Source: an uncultured Solirubrobacterales bacterium (GTDB lineage Bacteria; Actinomycetota; Thermoleophilia; Solirubrobacterales; 70-9). Taken from it: a DNA stretch of 5,243 nucleotides. Position numbers and translations under genes: made by a program. Where the stretch lies: the NCBI GenBank assembly GCA_937910825.1, contig CALEMO010000300.1, forward strand, positions 1-5,243, in the 5' to 3' direction. The notes below the pieces were generated by a model, which was not told where the DNA came from, searched no databases, and saw only the letters and a list, made by a program, of their open reading frames with translations. This document shows positions 1-5,243 of the stretch, in pieces. Numbering within the stretch: position 1 is the first letter of the stretch; each line of letters begins with the position of its first letter.

Positions 1-468
1 CTCGAACGCGAAGCCGACGACGAAGATGGCGAAACTGACGATGCTCCCGCGCCGCCGCCGGCTCCTGCGAAGCTCGCCAAAGACGCTCGATTCATCGCCA
101 CCGGAAAGCGCAAGCGCTCCGTCGCCAGAGTGATAGTGCTTGCCGGCGACGGCAAGATTCAGGTCAACGAGCGCGATTTCAACGAATACTTCCCGAGGGC
201 ACGGCACCAGACGATCGTCAGCTCGCCGCTCGCCGCAACCGGATACGAGTCGAATGTGGACATTCGCGTTCGGGTCCACGGAGGCGGCATCAGCGGTCAG
301 GCCGGTGCGGTGCGCCATGGCATCGCCAGGGCGCTGACCGAAGTCGACCCCGAACTTCGTGCGGAACTCAAGCGCAGGGGCTTTTTGACCCGTGATGCGC
401 GGGCCAAAGAGCGCCGCAAGGCGGGCCTCAAGAAGGCTCGTAAGAAGCCGCAGTTCTCGAAGCGCTAG
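1..468 (+). CDS. rpsI: 30S ribosomal protein S9 (uS9), 5' end missing
   Basis: Component of the small ribosomal subunit; in the family, the basic C-terminal tail reaches toward the P-site tRNA. The frame is open from the first base to a TAG at 466-468, giving 155 visible residues and no start codon, so the gene begins left of the window. Visible residues 1-14 are acidic ([10 protein letters not shown]), 15-23 are Ala/Pro-rich, and the conserved core starts near residue 30 ([15 protein letters not shown]). It continues with [48 protein letters not shown] and the typical basic end [16 protein letters not shown] at 130 lies inside the core and cannot be the true start. Long acidic, Ala/Pro-rich extensions ahead of the core are known in actinobacterial S9. 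rplM is usually the upstream neighbour but is not visible here. glmM follows after 4 bases, consistent with co-transcription. The identification is secure; only the N-terminus is unknown. Confidence 0.97.
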   Translation, partial: LEREADDEDGETDDAPAPPPAPAKLAKDARFIATGKRKRSVARVIVLAGDGKIQVNERDFNEYFPRARHQTIVSSPLAATGYESNVDIRVRVHGGGISGQAGAVRHGIARALTEVDPELRAELKRRGFLTRDARAKERRKAGLKKARKKPQFSKR

Positions 469-472
469 AGCC

Positions 473-1792
473 CTGGCTGCCACCGAACGAACCCTTTTCG
501 GCACGGACGGCGTCCGTGGCCGGGTAGGCGAAGGTCTCGACGCAGAGCTTGCGCTTGCGATCGGTCGGGCCGGGACGTCTGCTCTCGGCAGCGACCGGCC
601 GCAGGTCCTGATCATTCGCGATACCCGTGAGTCGGGACCGATGCTCGAATCGGCCCTGTCGGCAGGGATCACAGAAGCTGGTGGCGACGTATTGCTCGGC
701 GGAGTCCTGCCGACTCCGGCGGCGGCCCTGATCTGCAAGCAGTACGGACTCGACCTGGCAGCCGTCGTTTCCGCCTCGCACAACCCGTACTGGGACAACG
801 GCATCAAGCTTTTCGGAGGTGACGGCGGCAAACTCGACGACGCCACCGAAGCCCGGGTCGAGGCGCTGATCCGCGAACCGCAGCCGCCCGCTGAGCGCCC
901 CGGCAGGGTGACCGAATTGCGGGCCGCCGAGCAGGATTACCTGACCGGTCTCCAGGAGGCATTCAGGATCGACTTTGGTGGTCTCAAGGTTGTGCTCGAT
1001 TGCGCAAACGGGGCCACCTACCGGGTCGCGGGCGAGATCTTCACCCGGCTCGGGGCAGACGTGGAACTGATGGCCGCCTCACCTGATGGCCGCAATATCA
1101 ACCTCGAATGTGGTTCGACCGACCCCGGCCCGCTGTCCAGACGGGTCGCCGAGTCTGCAGCTTCGATCGGCTTCGCCTTTGACGGCGACGGCGACCGGAT
1201 GCTGGCGATCGACGGCGACGGCGAGGTCCACGACGGCGATGAGCTGATCGGCCTGATCGCCGTCGACCGGCAGGCGAAAGGCAACCTTGGTGGAGGCGTC
1301 GTGGTGACTGTGATGACCAATTACGGATTCCACCGGGCAATGAAAGAAGCTGAAATTGAAGTGGAGGTCACACAGGTCGGTGACCGCTACGTGCTGGAGG
1401 CCCTGAAGCAGAAGCAGTGGGCGCTCGGTGGGGAACAGTCCGGCCACATCATCTCAACCGATTACGCACCGACTGGCGACGGTATCGCCGCAGCCCTGAT
1501 GCTTCTGGAGGCACTCGGCGGCAGGCCGCTGACTGAGGCCCGGGTCATGGAGAAACTGCCCCAGACCCTGGTCAACGTAACCGTCGCCGACCGGGAAGCG
1601 ATAGCCGGGGCCACAGCGGTATGGGACGCGGTCGAGCGGATCAACGCAGACCTCGAAGGGCAGGGCAGGGTTTTGATCCGCGCCTCGGGTACCGAGCCCC
1701 TGGTCCGCGTGATGGTTGAAGCCCCGACTCAGGAACAGGCGGAAACGATCTGCAGCGACCTGGTGGACCTGGTCAAGGCCGAACTGGCCTGA
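473..1792 (+). CDS. glmM: phosphoglucosamine mutase GlmM (probable CTG start)
   Basis: Cytoplasmic enzyme of the alpha-D-phosphohexomutase family that interconverts glucosamine-6-phosphate and glucosamine-1-phosphate in UDP-GlcNAc synthesis. From CTG 473 the protein is 439 residues, close to the usual 440-450. All four family motifs are present: catalytic phosphoserine loop SASHNP with the serine at residue 102 (the number reported for E. coli GlmM), metal-binding DGDGDR at 237-242, sugar-binding GEQSGH at 320-325, and phosphate-binding RASGTEP at 403-409. The start was chosen because the conserved FGTDGVRGRVG then begins at residue 9, as in known GlmM proteins. The only earlier in-frame starts, GTG 392 and ATG 395, would add about 26 Arg/Ser-rich residues that merely read the end of rpsI in another frame. 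No strong Shine-Dalgarno is seen; GAAG at 459-462 is a weak candidate, and coupling to the rpsI stop 4 bases upstream is likely. Function is certain; the exact start is inferred. Confidence 0.96.
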   Translation: MAATERTLFGTDGVRGRVGEGLDAELALAIGRAGTSALGSDRPQVLIIRDTRESGPMLESALSAGITEAGGDVLLGGVLPTPAAALICKQYGLDLAAVVSASHNPYWDNGIKLFGGDGGKLDDATEARVEALIREPQPPAERPGRVTELRAAEQDYLTGLQEAFRIDFGGLKVVLDCANGATYRVAGEIFTRLGADVELMAASPDGRNINLECGSTDPGPLSRRVAESAASIGFAFDGDGDRMLAIDGDGEVHDGDELIGLIAVDRQAKGNLGGGVVVTVMTNYGFHRAMKEAEIEVEVTQVGDRYVLEALKQKQWALGGEQSGHIISTDYAPTGDGIAAALMLLEALGGRPLTEARVMEKLPQTLVNVTVADREAIAGATAVWDAVERINADLEGQGRVLIRASGTEPLVRVMVEAPTQEQAETICSDLVDLVKAELA

Positions 1793-1813
1793 ACGCTGGC
1801 TCGCTTTACCGCG

Positions 1814-1819
1814 TAGCAT
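1814..1819 (+). promoter_or_regulatory. possible -10 hexamer TAGCAT ahead of glmS
   Basis: TAGCAT fits TAnnnT and ends 10 bases before the glmS ATG, so a transcript starting about 7 bases downstream would have a leader of only about 4 bases. The gap from 1793 to 1829 has no purine-rich Shine-Dalgarno, which makes a leaderless or nearly leaderless internal transcript worth considering. There is no clear -35; the best nearby match (CTGAAC at 1789-1794) is poor. The hexamer could be chance. Confidence 0.25.
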
Positions 1820-1829
1820 TACTGAACTC

Positions 1830-3695
1830 ATGTGCGGAATCATCGGCTACGTAGGAGCCCGGCCCTGCGAGGAAATCCTGGTTGCGGGACTCGAAAAGCT
1901 CGAGTACCGCGGTTACGATTCGGCCGGGGTCGCCATGCTGATTCCTGACGGGGTCGAAAAGGTGCGTGCGGTCGGCAATCTGGCCAACCTTCGCGACGCG
2001 CTTGCCGCGACTGAACTCGCCGGCCTTTCCGATTCCCCGACCGCCGACGGAGGCTGGACCGGCATCGCCCATACGCGCTGGGCCACCCACGGCCGGGTCA
2101 CCGAAGAGAATGCACACCCGCATTCCGATGAAAGCGGCGACGTGCAGATCGCGCTCAACGGCATCGTCGAGAATCACGCCGACTTGCGCATCGATCTTGA
2201 AGGCGAAGGCGTCACCTTCAGCTCCGAGACTGACGCCGAAGTCGTCGCCCACCTGATCAGGCGGCACTTCGAGGGCGACCTCACAGACGCCGTGCGCGCT
2301 GCCTACCACGATCTGCGTGGCCATTTCGCCTTCGTCGCAATGCATGTCGGGACCCCGGGCGTGCTGGTCGGGGCACGCAAGGAAGTTCCGCTGATCATCG
2401 GCGTGGGGGAGGACGGCACCGAGAACTTCATAGCTTCCGCCATTCCGGCCTTCATGGCCGAAACCCGGCAGGTGATGGCCATCGAAAATGGTGAGATCGT
2501 CACGGTCACCCGCCATGGAGTGAGCATCTCGACCGCCGAAGGTGAACCGGTCGATCGCGAATCCGAGACCGTTGAATGGGACGAGGAGCAGGCCGAAAAG
2601 GGCGGCTACGACACCTTCATGATGAAGGAGATCCACGAGCAGCCGGAGGCGATCGCCGAGACGATCCTCGACCGTATGCCCCATGACGACGGGGTCGACC
2701 TTTCCGACGTCGGCCTGAGCGACGAGTTCCTGAAAGGGGTCAAGCGAATCATCATCGTCGCTTGTGGAACCTCTTACCATGCGGGTCTGGTCGGCCGGTA
2801 TGCGATCAGCGAGTGGGCCCGAGTCCCAGTGGGAATGGACATAGCTTCCGAGTTCCGCTACAGCAAACCGGTGATCGGGCCCGGTGATCTGATCATCGGC
2901 ATCACCCAGTCCGGGGAGACGGCCGATACGCTCGCCGCGATGCGACTGGCGCGCGAAGCCGGCGCGACGGTGCTTGCGGTGACCAACATCATGGGAAGCC
3001 AGGCGACGCGCGACTCGGATGCCGTGCTTTACACCCGGGCCGGCCTCGAGGTCGGCGTCGCCGCGACCAAGACCTTCGTTGCCCAGGTGGCGGCCATGTA
3101 TCTCTTCGCCCTGCGCCTGGCCGAACTCCGGGAGACCCTGCCCCACGAGCGCGTGGTCGAGCTCGTGGCAGAGCTCAAACAGATGCCGGACAAGATCGAA
3201 GAAACCATCGAGCGCGTCTCCGAGCCGGTGCTCGCGATTTCAAAGCGCCACGCCGATCAGACTTTCTTTCTCTTCCTTGGCCGGCACATCGGTCTTCCGG
3301 TCTGTCTCGAGGGAGCGCTCAAGCTGAAAGAGGTCTCCTACATTCCGAGCGATGCTTACGCCGCCGGTGAAATGAAGCACGGGCCGATCGCTTTGCTCGA
3401 TGAAAATACGCCGGTTGTCTGCGTGGCGACTGATTCACCGATCCTCGACAAGATGCTCTCCAACATCGAAGAGGTGCGAGCCCGCGGCGCCCAGACGATC
3501 GCCGTGGCAACCGAAGGTTCGGGGCGGGTCGAAAGGGTCGCGGAAGAGACGATCACGATTCCGGCATCCGACTGGGTGCTTCAGCCGCTGCTGGCGATCA
3601 TCCCGCTCCAGCTGCTGGCCTACCACGTGGCCCGCATCAACGGCCTCAACGTTGACCAGCCACGGAATCTCGCCAAGACGGTGACCGTCGAATAG
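1830..3695 (+). CDS. glmS: glutamine-fructose-6-phosphate aminotransferase (isomerizing) GlmS
   Basis: Cytoplasmic enzyme making glucosamine-6-phosphate from fructose-6-phosphate and glutamine, the first committed step toward UDP-GlcNAc. It has 621 residues; the family is usually about 600-625. ATG 1830 is the start because Cys2, the N-terminal nucleophile of class II glutaminases, must follow Met directly (MCGIIGYVG). Glutaminase domain (about 2-235): EYRGYDSAG 25-33, HTRWATHG 81-88, NAHPH 94-98, oxyanion residues Asn110-Gly111 and SETD 132-135. A linker with EKGGYDTFMMKEIHEQP (256-272) leads to SIS domain 1 (about 300-440), with CGTSYH 312-317 and QSGETADT 360-367. SIS domain 2 (about 470-610) has EGALKLKE ending at Glu501, KHGP with His517, and NLAKTVTVE with Lys616. 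These match the E. coli sugar-isomerising residues Glu488, His504 and Lys603. Several normally conserved residues differ (see findings). It lies 37 bases after glmM, whose substrate it makes. No upstream purine-rich ribosome-binding site is evident. Confidence 0.98.
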   Translation: MCGIIGYVGARPCEEILVAGLEKLEYRGYDSAGVAMLIPDGVEKVRAVGNLANLRDALAATELAGLSDSPTADGGWTGIAHTRWATHGRVTEENAHPHSDESGDVQIALNGIVENHADLRIDLEGEGVTFSSETDAEVVAHLIRRHFEGDLTDAVRAAYHDLRGHFAFVAMHVGTPGVLVGARKEVPLIIGVGEDGTENFIASAIPAFMAETRQVMAIENGEIVTVTRHGVSISTAEGEPVDRESETVEWDEEQAEKGGYDTFMMKEIHEQPEAIAETILDRMPHDDGVDLSDVGLSDEFLKGVKRIIIVACGTSYHAGLVGRYAISEWARVPVGMDIASEFRYSKPVIGPGDLIIGITQSGETADTLAAMRLAREAGATVLAVTNIMGSQATRDSDAVLYTRAGLEVGVAATKTFVAQVAAMYLFALRLAELRETLPHERVVELVAELKQMPDKIEETIERVSEPVLAISKRHADQTFFLFLGRHIGLPVCLEGALKLKEVSYIPSDAYAAGEMKHGPIALLDENTPVVCVATDSPILDKMLSNIEEVRARGAQTIAVATEGSGRVERVAEETITIPASDWVLQPLLAIIPLQLLAYHVARINGLNVDQPRNLAKTVTVE

Positions 3696-3711
3696 GCGGG
3701 TGGTTTTCAGG

Positions 3712-3722
3712 GCGCCAGGCGC
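3712..3722. repeat. 11-base palindrome GCGCCAGGCGC in the glmS-lipoprotein gap
   Basis: GCGCC and GGCGC form a perfect inverted repeat around a single central A, directly abutting the putative -10 hexamer at 3723. The one-base loop and the lack of a following T-tract make a terminator unlikely. Position and symmetry would suit a regulator site, but a short GC palindrome in GC-rich DNA can easily arise by chance. Confidence 0.35.
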
Positions 3723-3728
3723 TAGGGT
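3723..3728 (+). promoter_or_regulatory. putative -10 hexamer TAGGGT ahead of the lipoprotein gene
   Basis: TAGGGT matches the actinobacterial -10 pattern TAnnnT and ends 7 bases before the ATG at 3736, the spacing expected when transcription starts at or next to the start codon (leaderless mRNA). No good -35 is visible; the bases at that distance are G/T-rich and do not resemble TTGACA. The same stretch contains AGGG (3724-3727), 8 bases from the ATG, which could instead be a weak Shine-Dalgarno on a read-through transcript from glmS. Sequence alone cannot decide between these. Confidence 0.4.
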
Positions 3729-3735
3729 GCTGTGC

Positions 3736-5243
3736 ATGTCAAAGACCTTCAGGCGTTTTTTGATTACGTCTACTCTGGTAGCCGGTCTTGCTGCTCTCAC
3801 AATGACCGCCTGTGGCGACGACGACGGCGGAAGCGCGGCCTCGAATCTGGCTGGCTTCATGCCCGCCGACGCTTTCGTATACGTCGAAGGCAGCCTGAAA
3901 CCGGATGAGGAGGTCGCGGACGATGTCGAGCAGCTTTCGCAGAAGCTGACCGGCTCCTCGCTGAGCGCCTGGATCAGCGACGCCCTCGAAAAATCTTCCG
4001 ACTCGTCGGTCTCGCTTAAAGATGACATGGAGCCCTGGCTGGGTCAGGATGCGGCGCTGTTCGTATCCGGTGACCTGGCAAACCAGGCTGCGGATGCCGC
4101 CGGTGCCGCGAACGTTTCGGTCGGCGTGTCGGCTACGGTCGGGATCTCCGACAGTTCGAACGAGGATGTCGGCATCGTGGTCGAGTCCACGGATACTGAC
4201 GCGAGCAATGAGTTCGTTGACAAAGCCGCAGAAGACGGCGCCACTGATGGTGAATATGAAGGCTTCTCCTTCAAGATCAGCGACGACGACAGGTCGGTGC
4301 TGGGCGTTGTTGACGAGAAAGTCGTTTTCGCCACGAACCAGGCGGTCTTCGAGTCGATGATCGATGCCTCGAAAGGCGATTCGCTCGAAGGTACGAGCGC
4401 CTTATCCGAGCTTTCCGACAAGGTGCCGGACGGCAGCCTGCTGAACGTATTTATCGCCAATGATCCGATCATCGGTGCTGCCTCTGAAGGCGCAGGCGGC
4501 GTAGATCTGAATTCGCTCTATTCAGCCCTCGGCGGCGACCTGAGCGAGACCGCGAACATGATCAGCCTGGTCCCGGAAGCGGACGGAATCTCTGTGGTCG
4601 GCACCACCAACGCGGATCCGGCGCTGGTCAGTGGCGATGCCAGTGGCCTGATCGAAAGTTTCCCGGCGGATTCGGTATTCGCCCTCGGCTCCGGTGACAT
4701 CGGGGCCAATCTGAGCACGGTGATCGACGCGATCAACGAAGAAGGAATCGAAGGTCTGCTAGCCCCCGGAGAGTTGAAGAAGTCGATTGACGAATCCACC
4801 GGCCAGGGAATCGATGTGACCGGCATCATCGAATCGCTGGATGACCTCGGCATTTTTGTGGGTGGCGGTTCGGTTGACGGACTCGGCGGTGCCCTGGTTC
4901 TGAGCAGCTCGGACCCGGAGCCGCTGAAGAATACGCTCGGTCTTTTCCAGACCCTGCTTTCTTTCAGCCAGGACGTCAGGGTCCAGCCACTGAAGGGGGA
5001 CGCGACCGGGTTTAGGGTGCGCACTCCCGAGTTGCCCGGCCAGCCCGTGGTCGTCGCGATCAAGGGCGAGCGTCTGGTGATCGCGGTCGGCCTGCCCGCT
5101 GCCGCACAGGCGCTCAATCCGCCGGCCGACTCGCTCGCTGATTCGGCGCCCTACAAGGCCGCCGAGCAGTCACTTTCCGGAGAGAACGTGGACATGTTCG
5201 TCAACCCGTCGGCGATCGGTGATCTGATCGCCGCCTCGAACGG
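3736..5243 (+). CDS. putative secreted lipoprotein, DUF3352-like, 3' end missing
   Basis: The frame is open from ATG 3736 to the right edge: 502 complete codons with no stop, so the C-terminus lies outside. The N-terminus looks like a lipoprotein signal: positive SKTFRR (2-7), a hydrophobic run (about 8-22), then MTAC with Cys26 as the likely lipidated residue, followed by GDDD. Met at -3 is less usual than Leu. The mature part would be anchored on the outer face of the membrane. It is rich in Asp, Ser, Gly and Ala, has no further membrane segment, and shows no enzyme motif I recognise. It resembles, from memory, DUF3352 proteins of Thermoleophilia: PADAFVYVEG at 43-52, then alternating short strands and helices. 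Two halves repeat the same motif order (about 42-240 and 309-489). GTG 3727 is a possible alternative start but would add only three residues. Function is unknown; a place beside glmS hints at, but does not show, an envelope role. Confidence 0.85.
   Translation, partial: MSKTFRRFLITSTLVAGLAALTMTACGDDDGGSAASNLAGFMPADAFVYVEGSLKPDEEVADDVEQLSQKLTGSSLSAWISDALEKSSDSSVSLKDDMEPWLGQDAALFVSGDLANQAADAAGAANVSVGVSATVGISDSSNEDVGIVVESTDTDASNEFVDKAAEDGATDGEYEGFSFKISDDDRSVLGVVDEKVVFATNQAVFESMIDASKGDSLEGTSALSELSDKVPDGSLLNVFIANDPIIGAASEGAGGVDLNSLYSALGGDLSETANMISLVPEADGISVVGTTNADPALVSGDASGLIESFPADSVFALGSGDIGANLSTVIDAINEEGIEGLLAPGELKKSIDESTGQGIDVTGIIESLDDLGIFVGGGSVDGLGGALVLSSSDPEPLKNTLGLFQTLLSFSQDVRVQPLKGDATGFRVRTPELPGQPVVVAIKGERLVIAVGLPAAAQALNPPADSLADSAPYKAAEQSLSGENVDMFVNPSAIGDLIAASN
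3811..3813 (+). other. predicted lipidated cysteine of the lipobox (Cys26)
   Basis: This codon (tgt) encodes the Cys of MTAC at the end of a 25-residue signal sequence. The preceding residues L-T-M-T-A fit the loose lipobox pattern with Ala at -1 and Thr at -2. By family knowledge, prolipoprotein diacylglyceryl transferase would modify this Cys and signal peptidase II would cut before it. The RR in FRRFLITS lacks the spacing of the twin-arginine consensus (RRxFLK), so Sec export is the simpler reading. Confidence 0.72.

Noticed and set aside
1181..1224. Direct repeat of a 14-base GACGGC-type unit (1181-1194 and 1211-1224)
   Set aside because: It is explained by coding: the metal-binding DGDGDR of GlmM and the nearby DGDGE turn use the same codons.
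1716..1829. A longer GlmS beginning at ATG 1716 inside glmM
   Set aside because: The added residues are Arg/Trp-rich out-of-frame glmM, and any extension would bury the Cys that must be the N-terminal nucleophile.
1793..1829. glmS ribozyme or other riboswitch ahead of glmS
   Set aside because: The 37-base gap is far too short for the ribozyme found in Firmicutes and shows no matching structure.
1806..3146. A 446-codon open frame on the minus strand opposite glmS
   Set aside because: It lies wholly antisense to a strongly conserved gene, resembles no known family, and long antisense frames are expected in GC-rich DNA with G/C-biased third positions.
3696..3735. Rho-independent terminator between glmS and the lipoprotein gene
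   Set aside because: The only inverted repeat has a one-base loop and no T-tract follows it, so a functional hairpin terminator is not supported.
3435..4028. A 197-codon minus-strand open frame across the glmS end and the lipoprotein start
   Set aside because: It overlaps two well-supported plus-strand genes and its translation is low-complexity Ser/Arg/Pro-rich, typical of a shadow frame.
4022..4360. A 112-codon plus-strand open frame inside the lipoprotein gene
   Set aside because: It is out of frame with the long open gene starting at 3736, has Arg/Ser/Thr-rich shadow composition and no independent start signal.
4518..5117. A 199-codon minus-strand open frame over the lipoprotein gene
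   Set aside because: The plus-strand frame has a lipoprotein signal, family-like motifs and an internal repeat; the minus-strand product is Ser/Pro-rich without recognisable domains.

Overview
The window holds four same-strand genes in a tight row: the 3' part of rpsI (ribosomal protein uS9), complete glmM (phosphoglucosamine mutase), complete glmS (glucosamine-6-phosphate synthase) and the 5' part of a gene for a secreted lipoprotein that resembles the DUF3352 family. The DNA is GC-rich (about 60-65% by eye, with third positions mostly G or C). The rpsI-glmM-glmS order, the acidic, Ala/Pro-rich N-terminal extension on uS9 and the form of the uS9 core point to an Actinobacteria (Actinomycetota) chromosome. 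The uS9 C-terminal half and the DUF3352-like lipoprotein fit the Thermoleophilia/Solirubrobacterales branch best. That placement is from memory of the families, not from a search.

Layout: rpsI runs in from the left edge and stops at 468. glmM follows after only 4 bases, with no ATG, GTG or TTG at a sensible place; a CTG at 473 gives a protein of exactly the expected form. A 37-base gap then leads to glmS (ATG at 1830, placing the catalytic Cys second). A 40-base gap then leads to the lipoprotein gene (ATG at 3736), which is still open at the right edge. No gene-free stretch exceeds 40 bases. I see no tRNA, rRNA, CRISPR, insertion sequence, glmS-type ribozyme or convincing terminator.

How the genes work together: GlmS makes glucosamine-6-phosphate from fructose-6-phosphate and glutamine, and GlmM converts it to glucosamine-1-phosphate, the substrate of GlmU (not in the window) on the way to UDP-GlcNAc for peptidoglycan. 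Placing these behind a ribosomal protein gene would link wall-precursor supply to growth rate. The lipoprotein would sit on the outer face of the membrane; its role is unknown and its link to the wall genes is only positional.

This is mainly a core, housekeeping region and I found no new multi-gene system. The points most worth a second look are the CTG start of glmM, the two-fold internal repeat in the lipoprotein, promoter-like hexamers just upstream of two start codons that suggest leaderless transcripts, and several changes at normally conserved GlmS positions.
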